Of a stretch of DNA of 17,024 bases, positions 1-7,402 are shown one piece after another. The notes beneath the pieces were generated by a model. That model was not told the DNA's origin and did not search any database. It was given only the letters and a program-made list of their open reading frames with translations. Within the stretch, counting starts at the first letter, position 1. Each line of letters starts with the position of its first letter. The stretch is from positions 1 through 17,024 of the forward strand of contig JABJMI010000864.1 in NCBI GenBank assembly GCA_018659505.1, written 5' to 3'. A program made the translations under genes and the position numbers. This DNA is from Planctomicrobium sp. GTDB taxonomy: Bacteria; Planctomycetota; Planctomycetia; Planctomycetales; Planctomycetaceae.

Positions 1-3000
1 GGGTCGAACGATAAATGCTATTCCTTTTGTGAAATCAAAGCCATTTTCTGGAATCTGGACCGGACTGGGTTCACCTTCGGGGGCAGCAGGTGTGAGTGGG
101 ATTTCAACACTCTTCGTTTCTCCATCGAGAGGGAGCTCTTGAAATTGTGGCCACAGTCGACTTTCTGGTTCACCAGATTCGTCTAACGTGGCAATGTTCA
201 CCATCACAGACTTCGCAAAGGAGCTTTCCGGCTGAAGTAGCATCACCGTGATCGGTAACGGTTCTTCCCCAGTTTGAGGAGGTAATGTAATGACCTTTTC
301 CTCATCCGAGAGATCAATCTCAGGAAGTCTGACCCCTTTCGACAAGAAGCGAACTTTCCAACCTGTCGCCTCAAAAGCAACACCCACATGAAGATTCTGG
401 AAATCTTGCACGATGCCCTCTTGATCGACGACAGCGATCACCGGATTCGCTGTCCCTCTAAATTTAGAAGTTGCTTTAAGGTTTGATTGTGCCTGACTCC
501 AAGGTCCGACTTGCCAGCCATTCACGTCTCGGAAGTTCGGATTTTGTAATCGTACGCCATCAGGGTAGTAATAAAGTAAAGTCCCATCAGGGATTTGAAG
601 TCCTAAATTTGTTGTGCCGCTGGAGATTTTGAGTTCTCCTGCGACTGGTTGTAAGCTGGTCACCTTTGTCGAAGAAGGCGATTCTTCAAAGATTCTTCTG
701 TAACGCCCTGAGTAGCGACTGCCTGCGAAATGTGCGTGCCGCTCAAGATCTGTTGAAACGAGAGACCGTACTCCTTCAAAGTTTACAGGCTGAAACGTGA
801 CAATCGGGTTCTTTGAGAGAGACTGCCAATTCTCCTGGAGCAGACTTGCCAGCACTGCTCGTTTAGCAGAAATTGTTTCTGGCGTTTTTTCATCAGCAAT
901 GGATTGCACAAGTTCAAGCCAAGCGTCCATTAACTCTGCACCAATTGCTTTGTTGCTCAACGCCTGTAAAGAACGGATCGACCAGAAGCTTAACCAAATC
1001 CCCTGATGGACCATCGGAGATTGAAACTCTTCAACAGCAGTTAACACTTGCTCGGTGTCAGAGAGTTCTCGAAATCGGTTGATTGCAAGTTCAGTCTCGT
1101 TGATAAGTTGTCGTGGAGATTGAGTGGTCAGCTTGGTTGTCATTTGTAGTAATGCCAGGGCGTCATCACTCGAGACTTCACGCGAAAATGAAGCTTGCGG
1201 GAAATTGACAGCTGAAAAAATCAGTAAGTCGGACGCCGAGAGTTTACTTAATGACTGCAACTGTTCAGGCGACAGGATAATGGAATTATGCTGAAGAGCG
1301 ATCGGTCCAATGGCTGCAAAGATCTTTAATCGCCGTTGAGTCAAAAAATCGTATCGATCACCCGCTTCGCCAAGGATCTGATCGATTTCAGCGAGAGATT
1401 TCTCGGCGGCAAGGAGATGCGTTTCCAGAATTCCTGTCGCAGTCTGTCCAAGCAGAAAGCTTCGTTCGGCAGCTGTTGTTTCTTTTAACAATTCTTTCAA
1501 TTGCGGTTCAATGAGTTTGAATGTGTCTTGATAAAGACGATTTGATCCATCTGCTTTCCAACCCGATGCGAGAAGTAGCCCCTCGCTTCTATGTAACTGA
1601 ATATTTAAGAAAGCAGCGAACTGGGAGTCTGTCCAGTCATCGTTGATCCCTCGCAGCAAATCGGACGCTAAGAGAAACTGATGAGGCCACTCCGAACCAT
1701 GCCAACCCGCTTTTTTGGCGAGTCGCTGAAAGAACTTTCTCCAATCCTGAATTTGTGCAACCCGTTGCATTTTTGCCTCGGGAGTGTCGACTTCAATTTC
1801 TTCTTGAGCATGCTTGCAAACAGACAGAAATGACAACAGAAGTTGATCTCTCGACTCACGTGTCTTGAGTTTCTCTACGACCTGAGGGCTGCGTTGATCT
1901 TCACCATCATTGACCTCAGCGAGAACGGCACTGAAAAAGGCGCTTGTACCTCCATTCCGAACATCAATCGGTGGAATCCAAAGTTGAAGTTCTTCTTTCT
2001 GTTGGATGTCCGAACTCGACTTCGCAGCCGATTGGACTTGCAGGATGAGTCGCTCGCCCTGGTCGAGAATGGTGCCGAAAGCACCCAGATCTCCATGGTC
2101 TAACGTGTATTTCAGATCGCTGGCATACTGCTTGAGTTGTAAGAGATCATTGATCGACAATGAGTTAAGTTCGTATCCATCTAACAGCCCAGAAATTTTC
2201 TTCCTAAAGGCGATGAATTTCCCATCAGGTGATTGCTTAACGTCGTCTGCCGGTTCTTTCTTTTCAGGAGGACTTTCTTCCTCAGCCGTTTCCTCTTCGT
2301 CGCTTTCTACAATTGCCTCTACGACAACAGTATGTTTCTCTCGAATGATGTCGACCGGCTCTTCTGAAGTATAAGTCGCGTACCTCTGCGGAGATTGATC
2401 GCCACGGAAGTTTGTCGAAACATAATTTTCAACTCCCGAGGTGATCTCTTTTGCCAAGTCATCAATCGTCCAGAATTCACCAGCTTCAAAAACTTCTGCA
2501 ACAGTTTGTCCAAACGCAGTGCCTGAGATGACCTCTCTGTCTTGATCGAATTCTTCCAGATCGGGCAGACTCTCGGCGGCTACTAGAAACGGATAGCTGG
2601 AATTCAATTCAGCGGTCGAAGAAATGACCGTGAGTTTCAAATCTGGATGTGATTCCACAAATCGTTGAACAGCTGCCTCCAGAAGTGCCGGACCTTCTAT
2701 GGCCAGAAACTCGGATGAGATTTCAGGTCGTTCATGTGCAACCTCAAGAAGTAAAATGACCTCGCGGAATTTTGCCTCTTCGAATTTAAGGACGAGCTCT
2801 TCAAATCCAATCGTCTGACGATCCGATCCAAACTGAAGTTGTAGCCGTCCCTCATCATTATCATTCAACACGGCACGTGAAAAAGCGTTAAGGAAGACGA
2901 TGCCAACTCTTTTGCGACCATCAAGATCTTCAGCAGGCATTCCTTTCAGCTTGCCAACAGGAATCTGTTTTGCTGAAACGACCGACTGAACTTGCTCAGC

Positions 3001-3270
3001 GAGTTTGGCAAAGACATTGAAGACTGCTTCGTTATCAACTTTCGCAGTGTGGTAGCGAGCGAGACGCTTCCCATCGTATTCCACTTCTTCATCGGCGGAG
3101 ATAACAAACAGTTGGACTTGAACCATCGGGCGCGGCCAAATCGCCCAGATTAAAACCGCTGCCAGAGCGCATAAAGTAAGCACCAATCCGAAAACCTGAG
3201 GATTCGCTTTCTTTTTACGAGCTCCCTTTTTACCGGATTTCCAGCTGCGATTCTCTTTCGGGGTTGCCAA
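1..3270 (-). CDS. Large membrane-anchored protein with degenerate caspase-like domain (partial, N-terminal 1090 residues)
   Basis: The frame is open from the left edge to 3270 with no stop, so the C-terminus lies outside the window. I chose the TTG at 3270 because a strong GGGGAGAG ribosome binding site lies about six bases upstream. Residues 1-22 are basic (many Lys/Arg), followed by one transmembrane segment at about 26-45, which suggests an N-in, C-out anchor. Residues about 50-300 resemble the caspase-family (peptidase C14-like) domains found in planctomycete proteins. The hydrophobic strand that should end in the catalytic His-Gly reads NAFS (128-131), the strand that should end in Asp-x-Cys reads LLLEVAH (173-179), and later blocks VISSTAE (215-221) and GTAFGQTVAEVF (250-261) fit the small-subunit part. 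Both catalytic residues are missing, so a pseudoenzyme is likely. Residues about 314-345 are a Glu/Asp-rich linker; the rest is unrecognised, mainly helical and then strand-rich. The coding call is firm; the fold is inference. Confidence 0.85.
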   Translation of the reverse strand, partial: MATPKENRSWKSGKKGARKKKANPQVFGLVLTLCALAAVLIWAIWPRPMVQVQLFVISADEEVEYDGKRLARYHTAKVDNEAVFNVFAKLAEQVQSVVSAKQIPVGKLKGMPAEDLDGRKRVGIVFLNAFSRAVLNDNDEGRLQLQFGSDRQTIGFEELVLKFEEAKFREVILLLEVAHERPEISSEFLAIEGPALLEAAVQRFVESHPDLKLTVISSTAELNSSYPFLVAAESLPDLEEFDQDREVISGTAFGQTVAEVFEAGEFWTIDDLAKEITSGVENYVSTNFRGDQSPQRYATYTSEEPVDIIREKHTVVVEAIVESDEEETAEEESPPEKKEPADDVKQSPDGKFIAFRKKISGLLDGYELNSLSINDLLQLKQYASDLKYTLDHGDLGAFGTILDQGERLILQVQSAAKSSSDIQQKEELQLWIPPIDVRNGGTSAFFSAVLAEVNDGEDQRSPQVVEKLKTRESRDQLLLSFLSVCKHAQEEIEVDTPEAKMQRVAQIQDWRKFFQRLAKKAGWHGSEWPHQFLLASDLLRGINDDWTDSQFAAFLNIQLHRSEGLLLASGWKADGSNRLYQDTFKLIEPQLKELLKETTAAERSFLLGQTATGILETHLLAAEKSLAEIDQILGEAGDRYDFLTQRRLKIFAAIGPIALQHNSIILSPEQLQSLSKLSASDLLIFSAVNFPQASFSREVSSDDALALLQMTTKLTTQSPRQLINETELAINRFRELSDTEQVLTAVEEFQSPMVHQGIWLSFWSIRSLQALSNKAIGAELMDAWLELVQSIADEKTPETISAKRAVLASLLQENWQSLSKNPIVTFQPVNFEGVRSLVSTDLERHAHFAGSRYSGRYRRIFEESPSSTKVTSLQPVAGELKISSGTTNLGLQIPDGTLLYYYPDGVRLQNPNFRDVNGWQVGPWSQAQSNLKATSKFRGTANPVIAVVDQEGIVQDFQNLHVGVAFEATGWKVRFLSKGVRLPEIDLSDEEKVITLPPQTGEEPLPITVMLLQPESSFAKSVMVNIATLDESGEPESRLWPQFQELPLDGETKSVEIPLTPAAPEGEPSPVQIPENGFDFTKGIAFIVRP

Positions 3271-3335
3271 TGTTTTCTCTCCCCAACTTTCTTAAGTCAG
3301 CCCTAAGTTATGAATAGCTTTTGATAGTAGTTTCC

Positions 3336-3470
3336 GTAGGGTGGGTGAAGCAATCCGTTGACGGAAAGGTGGGTTACGTTCTCCATTTTCCCGATGAAGA
3401 ACAGTTAGTTTTGTTTCACGACTCATTGCGCAACCCACGGTACATGTGGATCGTCGAACTTCACCCTACC
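3336..3470. repeat. Palindromic intergenic repeat, left copy
   Basis: The segment starts GTAGGGTGGGTGAAGC (3336-3351) and ends CTTCACCCTACC (3459-3470), an imperfect inverted repeat. A nested pair, GTGGGTTACG at 3369-3378 and GCGCAACCCAC at 3428-3438, adds a second stem, and TCCGT/ACGGA forms a small hairpin near the left end. The first 16 bases match the start of the element at 6718 in 15 positions, so both belong to one repeat family. No coding function is seen; REP- or MITE-like DNA is the likely nature. Confidence 0.6.
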
Positions 3471-4203
3471 CCACGTCGCTAACATCTTAATGAAGAAAAC
3501 ATTCTAACAGCATGACAGAATGTATTGAAAGCCATCCGACTTCGAAATAGTCGCATCTTCTTACTGATTCAGTTTTTAGAACATTGGGGAAAGAAGTCAG
3601 AAGTACCGTTTACGCGGATGGTCGAACTTCACGCACCTTACGGCGCTTGCTTGAGTCGAATCAAACAGATCCCGGCAATTCCAAAACCATCGACTATTTG
3701 CGGTCGAAACGGAGCAGGGCAAACCTTTGCAAGCACATCTGGATCTACACGAAAGTTGGTCAATGATCCCTCGAATCGCTGGCACTCGCATTTCTGTTTC
3801 TTTAAGGTCGGATCTATTTACATGATACCGAGAAATCTCTGGGTACTTCACTCAGTAATAGACTTATTCAGCGACATATGGCGGACCTACATCGCTACCA
3901 CGATTTGTCCCAAGCTTCTTCACTGCAAGTATTTCATCAGTGGCATCCTGCGCCTGCCCTACAGAGACTTATCCATTCACCAATGTCCGAGAGTTATTCA
4001 TTCTCTGTGGACGAATATTTATAATGTCTTAATTTTTTAGACGAATCCTCAGCTTGGGCTCATGAAACGATATAACATAAACATAATGAATGATAACACT
4101 TACGCGACATGCGCAACTCAAGATTGTTATATAAACGCGACATACACGTCATGTAAATTTTACAGATATTCAAAAGTATTCGTTACACTACTGAAGTATT
4201 CAC
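3471..4203. other. Non-coding or decayed stretch
   Basis: No convincing intact gene is present over about 730 bases. Open frames here (longest 3525-4040, plus strand) have unnatural composition, no ribosome binding site and no recognisable motif. The frame beginning ATG at 3512, stopped at 3548 and open again to a TGA at 3764-3766, gives a charged, protein-like sequence and could be a decayed gene fragment, but I cannot name it. From about 4040 the DNA becomes AT-rich, which is typical of acquired or regulatory DNA. Short direct repeats occur (ACGCGACAT at 4102 and 4135; AAGTATTC at 4174 and 4194), but pairs of this length are expected by chance. Confidence 0.5.
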
Positions 4204-4232
4204 TTGATTTCGGAGCATTTCGGGACGATACT
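4204..4232 (+). promoter_or_regulatory. Candidate sigma-70-like promoter upstream of the structured segment
   Basis: TTGATT (4204-4209) and GATACT (4227-4232) are separated by 17 bases. Each hexamer matches the consensus at four of six positions. Transcription would start near 4239, just before the GC-rich segment at 4241-4313. Before the IS insertion this would have been the nearest promoter to the Abi_2 gene. This is a pattern match only, and planctomycete promoters are poorly defined. Confidence 0.35.
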
Positions 4233-4238
4233 AAATCT

Positions 4239-4317
4239 AACGCACCTGCCCCGCCTATCCCAGAAATGGTGACGCGCATCTCGGGCGGGTATTTTTATGC
4301 GCTATCGGGCGGGACCA
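4239..4317 (+). ncRNA. Candidate structured RNA (possible AbiF-type antitoxin or leader RNA)
   Basis: A GC-rich patch sits in otherwise AT-rich DNA. GCGCAT (4274-4279) pairs with ATGCGC (4297-4302) around a 17-base loop. The loop holds GGGCGGG (4283-4289), and a second copy lies just after the hairpin (4307-4313). Either copy can pair with CCCCGCC at 4249-4255, giving a pseudoknot-like or an enclosing stem, so two mutually exclusive folds are possible. The two copies form an exact 9-base direct repeat, TCGGGCGGG, 24 bases apart. Structured RNAs upstream of abiF genes are an established class, which makes this position suggestive. An overlapping open frame (4062-4325) has no recognisable motif and I do not call it. 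The assignment is inference. Confidence 0.35.
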
Positions 4318-4326
4318 TCTATTGAG
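4318..4326. repeat. Left target-site duplication of the IS
   Basis: TCTATTGAG directly abuts the left inverted repeat and recurs exactly at 5785-5793 outside the right end. Nine bases fits the 8-9 bp duplications made by IS256-family transposases. Confidence 0.85.
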
Positions 4327-4352
4327 GAGTTATTGTTGAAAGTTGTGTTCTG
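4327..4352. repeat. IS left terminal inverted repeat
   Basis: Starts GAGTTATTGTTG and ends GTTGTGTTCTG. It matches the reverse complement of 5759-5784 at 22 of 26 positions; the last 11 bases are identical. Confidence 0.85.
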
Positions 4353-4368
4353 TTGAAATGAAGAAAGG

Positions 4369-4429
4369 TGGCGTATTCTGCTGAAACCTTGAACCTTCAG
4401 CGGCTCGAAATGAGCACAGGAATACGCCA
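4369..4429 (+). promoter_or_regulatory. Hairpin sequestering the transposase ribosome binding site
   Basis: TGGCGTATTC (4369-4378) is the exact reverse complement of GAATACGCCA (4420-4429), which covers the spacer and the A of the ATG start and ends beside AGG at 4418-4420. An inner stem, GCTGAA (4380-4385) with TTCAGC (4396-4401), stabilises the structure. In an RNA entering from outside the element the hairpin can form and block translation, a strategy known from IS10 and IS50 against read-through transcription. The pairing is seen; the role is inferred. Confidence 0.6.
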
Positions 4430-5748
4430 TGAACAAGACTACGACAACCACAACCCAAGCACCAGTCCAACGAGATTCTCGTGATCAGAGTCTCGACCCG
4501 GAGGTACTCGCGTTTCGAGCGAACTTCGAGTCTCGCAGCCCGCTCGATGAGATCATTCGTGAAGGAGCCAGGCGAATGTTGCAGACAGCCATCGATGCCG
4601 AAGTCGAAGACTTCATCGCAACACATTCTCAACACGTTGACGAACAGGGACGTCGACAGGTCGTTCGCAACGGACATCTTCCATCTCGTGAAATTCTCAC
4701 CGGAGCGGGACCTCTGGAAGTTCAGCAGCCACGCGTGCGAGACAAGTCATCGGACAAAGAGAACCGAGTTTTCTTCTCTCCAAATGTGTTACCGCCGTAC
4801 TTGAAGAAGTCGAAGACCATTGAAGAATTGATTCCGTGGCTGTACCTCAAAGGAGTTTCGACGGGAGATTTTGCTGAGGCGTTACAAGCTCTTGTCGGCG
4901 AACAAGCGAAAGGCCTCAGTGCCAATGTCATCGTCAAACTCAAAGAGAAATGGAGCCAGGAATACGAAGAGTGGTCGAAGAGAGATCTTACTGACAAGCA
5001 GTACGTCTACATCTGGGCCGATGGCATTCACGTGAAGGTTCGCCTGGAAGATGATGCGAATAAGAAGCAGTGTATGCTGGTTGTCATCGGTGCGACTCCT
5101 GATGGCAAGAAGGAGTTATTGGCGATTCAGGATGGCTACCGCGAGAGTGAACAAAGCTGGAACGAACTCCTTCTGGACTTGAAGAATCGAGGGCTGGAAG
5201 TCTCACCCAAGCTGGCGATCGCTGATGGTGCTTTGGGCTTCTGGGCGGCCTTGAGGAAGATTTCACCAGAGACGAAAGAGCAACGCTGCACCGTGCACAA
5301 GACTGCCAATGTGTTGAATAAACTTCCGAAATCCGTTCAACCCAGAGCCAAGTCTGACCTGCATGAAATCTGGAATTCTGCGACTAGGGAAGATGCCAAT
5401 AAAGCTTTCGATCACTTCTTAAAGAAATATGAAGCCAAGTACGAAGGAGCCGCAGGGTGTCTGAAGAAAGACCGCGATGAGTTGCTTACGTTCTACGATT
5501 TCCCAGCTGAGCAATGGGCCCATTTGAGAACCACCAATCCCATTGAATCAGCATTCGCGACAGTTCGCCTCCGACATAAACGAACCAAAGGGAGCGGCAC
5601 CAGGAGAACGAGCTTGGCAATGATCTACAAGCTCGCGCAATCCGCCGCGAAGAACTGGAGACGCTTGCGAGGTCACCAACAAATTATCCATATCATCGAA
5701 GGACGTTCCTTCCAAGACGGAATATTAAAGCAAGAATCCGCCGCCTAA
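4429..5748 (+). CDS. IS256-family (mutator-type) DDE transposase
   Basis: The 439-residue protein is the transposase of the surrounding IS and is full length for the family. The catalytic triad is visible: Asp198 in WADG, Asp266 in IADG and Glu373 in the typical NPIES block. The Cys-x2-His pair (Cys287, His290) characteristic of this family lies between the second Asp and the Glu. The N-terminus contains the usual helical DNA-binding region, including an RNGHLPSR-type block at 80-87. The ATG at 4429 has AGGA about seven to ten bases upstream, within a hairpin. No frameshift or internal stop is seen, so the enzyme is expected to be functional. The left inverted repeat lies 76 bases upstream and the right one begins 11 bases after the stop. 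Confidence 0.95.
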   Translation: MNKTTTTTTQAPVQRDSRDQSLDPEVLAFRANFESRSPLDEIIREGARRMLQTAIDAEVEDFIATHSQHVDEQGRRQVVRNGHLPSREILTGAGPLEVQQPRVRDKSSDKENRVFFSPNVLPPYLKKSKTIEELIPWLYLKGVSTGDFAEALQALVGEQAKGLSANVIVKLKEKWSQEYEEWSKRDLTDKQYVYIWADGIHVKVRLEDDANKKQCMLVVIGATPDGKKELLAIQDGYRESEQSWNELLLDLKNRGLEVSPKLAIADGALGFWAALRKISPETKEQRCTVHKTANVLNKLPKSVQPRAKSDLHEIWNSATREDANKAFDHFLKKYEAKYEGAAGCLKKDRDELLTFYDFPAEQWAHLRTTNPIESAFATVRLRHKRTKGSGTRRTSLAMIYKLAQSAAKNWRRLRGHQQIIHIIEGRSFQDGILKQESAA

Positions 5749-5758
5749 TTCAAATTCT

Positions 5759-5784
5759 CAGAACACAACATTTGACAATATCTC
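5759..5784. repeat. IS right terminal inverted repeat
   Basis: Reads CAGAACACAAC at the inner side and ATATCTC at the outer tip. It contains an outward-facing TTGACA (5772-5777), a perfect -35 hexamer. Confidence 0.85.
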
Positions 5785-5793
5785 TCTATTGAG
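5785..5793. repeat. Right target-site duplication of the IS
   Basis: TCTATTGAG is an exact copy of 4318-4326. It contains the TTG start codon (5789-5791) of the Abi_2 gene, so the insertion point is the translation start region. Confidence 0.85.
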
Positions 5794-6715
5794 TAATAGC
5801 AATCTACAGAATTACTCTAAACCTTGGCTTAATGTCGAGCAACAGGTTGCCGTTCTTGAATCAAGAGGGCTTACGGTCGCTGACAAGCAAGCTGCTATGT
5901 CATTTCTACTACACGTCAATTACTACCGATTTTCCGGGTATTGCCTCGCATTTGAAGATCAGCGTCATGTTTTGGTGGATGGCACGACCTTCGAAGAAAT
6001 AAAACAGACGTATGACTTTGACTCTAAAATTCGTGATTTATTCACCGAAGCTCTGGAGTTAATAGAGATCGATCTCAGAACGACAACGGCGTATTCCTTT
6101 GGTGAAACCTATGGTGCATTCGGGCACACTCTATCAAGGAACTTTCACGACAGGTTTGACTATAATGCCAACCACTGCGACTGGCTATCACGATTGAACG
6201 AAGAGACTGAAAGGTCAAGCGAACTATTCGTGAGGCATTTTTCACGCAACTATCATGACTATCCGAATATCCCAATTTGGGTCGCAACAGAGATTATGTC
6301 ATTCGGTGGAGTTTCAAGAATGATTGCCGGAATGAAAAAGAAGGACCGAAAGAAAATCTCCACTGAATACCAATTGGCACCTCGCGTACTTTCCAAACTT
6401 ACGCACCATTTCGCTTATGTTCGGAATCTCTGTGCACATCATTGCCGACTCTGGGATCGTAGATGGAAGGTAAAGCCTGAATTGCCTGATCGTGCTGCAT
6501 TCAGGAGCCCACATCTTATTTCTAATAGTGGTCTCTACTCTACAGTTCTGTTGCTTGAAATGATGTTGAGTAGATGTCCAGCGATCAGTACGGAAGCATC
6601 ACTCTGGAAAGATCGGATAATTTCAATTCTAGATCACCCACCAAACTGCCCTGACTCAATTCTGAAAATGGATGTACCAGTAAACTGGAAACAACATCCA
6701 GCGTGGTCTCAGTAA
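5789..6715 (+). CDS. Abi_2 family (AbiD/AbiF-like) abortive infection protein
   Basis: The 308-residue protein has the signature blocks of the Abi_2 family: an N-terminal KPWLNVEQQVAVLESRG region, YYRFSGY at 45-51, a long helical section, IPIWVATEIMSFGG at 161-174, and RNLCAHHCRLW at 212-222. The last block contains Arg212-x4-His217, the Rx4-6H motif of HEPN ribonucleases. Family members stop phage spread by arresting the infected cell, and AbiF types act as RNA-cleaving toxins held in check by a structured RNA. Length is normal, so the protein looks intact. The TTG start is the first possible start in this frame; its present upstream sequence (IS end) has no ribosome binding site, whereas the pre-insertion sequence had a purine-rich GGGCGGG eight bases before it. 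Expression is therefore probably altered by the IS. The next in-frame Met is residue 37. Confidence 0.85.
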   Translation: MSNSNLQNYSKPWLNVEQQVAVLESRGLTVADKQAAMSFLLHVNYYRFSGYCLAFEDQRHVLVDGTTFEEIKQTYDFDSKIRDLFTEALELIEIDLRTTTAYSFGETYGAFGHTLSRNFHDRFDYNANHCDWLSRLNEETERSSELFVRHFSRNYHDYPNIPIWVATEIMSFGGVSRMIAGMKKKDRKKISTEYQLAPRVLSKLTHHFAYVRNLCAHHCRLWDRRWKVKPELPDRAAFRSPHLISNSGLYSTVLLLEMMLSRCPAISTEASLWKDRIISILDHPPNCPDSILKMDVPVNWKQHPAWSQ

Positions 6716-6717
6716 TC

Positions 6718-6917
6718 GTAGGTTGGGTGAAGCCAATTAGCATTGGATGTTGATTGCATTGGCTTCCGCGGTGTTGAATTGATCGCATGTTCTACCAAAG
6801 ATTGCGTTACCCAACATCTTGGTCGTTCCAATGATAAGATTGTTCAATTGATGCAACCTTTATGCAATCTCGAAACCGCATGAATGTTGGGTTACGCTTC
6901 GCTGTACCCAACTTACA
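6718..6917. repeat. Palindromic intergenic repeat, right copy
   Basis: The 200-base element starts GTAGGTTGGGTGAAGC (6718-6733) and ends with GTACCCAACTTACAG (6903-6917), whose complement reads CTGTAAGTTGGGTAC. Inside are GCGTTACCCAACAT (6804-6817) against ATGTTGGGTTACGC (6884-6897), with one mismatch, and a perfect hairpin GAAGCCAAT/ATTGGCTTC (6729-6737, 6758-6766). The left end is nearly identical to that of the 3336 element. It is a multi-stem REP- or MITE-like element with no coding frame. Confidence 0.65.
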
Positions 6918-6944
6918 GTTACTTTTTCTTATTGAGAACAGAAT

Positions 6945-7364
6945 ATGCCTTGGACCCAAAAACAATTTTCATTGCCGAGCTATCGTCGTGGTTTTCACAT
7001 CATCACTCGACATGTGAAAGAAGCGATCCCTGAGTTGGCAGAGATTGAAGTGGGGTTGCTGCATGTTTTCATCAAGCACACGTCTGCATCTCTGACAATC
7101 AACGAAAACGCTGACCCGGATGTGCTGATCGATATGGAATCGTCGGTCAATGCGATTGTTCCCGAAGAATTCCCTTACGTTCACACTTGTGAGGGACCAG
7201 ACGATATGCCCGCTCATGTGAAAGCCTCCATGATGGGTAGCTCAGTCAGCGTTCCCGTCAATCAAGGACAGCTACAACTCGGAACCTGGCAAGGCATCTA
7301 CCTGTGCGAACACCGCAACCACGGTGGCTCGCGAAAACTGGTTTTGACATTGCAAGGGGAATAG
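6945..7364 (+). CDS. yjbQ: YjbQ family protein (UPF0047)
   Basis: The 139-residue protein matches the small YjbQ/UPF0047 family over its whole length. Visible blocks are HTSASLTINENADPDV (45-60), EGPDDMPAHVKASMMGSS (83-100) and GTWQGIYLCEHRNHGG (113-128), with the conserved His, Glu and Asp positions of the trimeric fold. Members can supply weak thiamine phosphate synthase activity in Escherichia coli, but the physiological role is uncertain. It is cytoplasmic, with no signal peptide. The ATG has a GAGAACAG purine stretch just upstream. It stands alone: a palindromic repeat precedes it and a convergent gene follows. Confidence 0.9.
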   Translation: MPWTQKQFSLPSYRRGFHIITRHVKEAIPELAEIEVGLLHVFIKHTSASLTINENADPDVLIDMESSVNAIVPEEFPYVHTCEGPDDMPAHVKASMMGSSVSVPVNQGQLQLGTWQGIYLCEHRNHGGSRKLVLTLQGE

Positions 7365-7402
7365 AACCAATAGACATCAGCTTTAACTCCTTGATTGTAT
7401 CT

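Larger units (their letters stand above)
4327..5784 (+). mobile_element. Complete IS256-family insertion sequence (1458 bp)
   Basis: The element is bounded by 26-bp inverted repeats at 4327-4352 and 5759-5784 that match at 22 of 26 positions, and by perfect 9-bp duplications on both sides. It carries one intact transposase gene reading left to right. Ends, duplications and reading frame are all intact, so the insertion is probably recent and the element may still be active. It lies immediately at the start codon of the downstream Abi_2 gene. The right end carries an outward TTGACA hexamer. Confidence 0.93.

Noticed and set aside
3525..4040. Open frame of 171 codons on the plus strand
   Set aside because: No ribosome binding site, composition unlike the surrounding genes, no motif, and overlapping frames on both strands are equally open; treated as chance or decayed DNA.
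4102..4201. Short direct repeats (ACGCGACAT twice, AAGTATTC twice) as a CRISPR-like array
   Set aside because: Only two copies each, unit length 8-9 bases and unequal spacing; pairs like this are expected by chance in about 1 kb.
4062..4325. Open frame of 87 codons ending in TGA right at the IS insertion site
   Set aside because: AT-rich DNA with low-information sequence and no motif or clear ribosome binding site. Its stop would have overlapped the Abi_2 TTG before insertion, which is tempting, but a structured RNA explains the GC-rich 3' part better.
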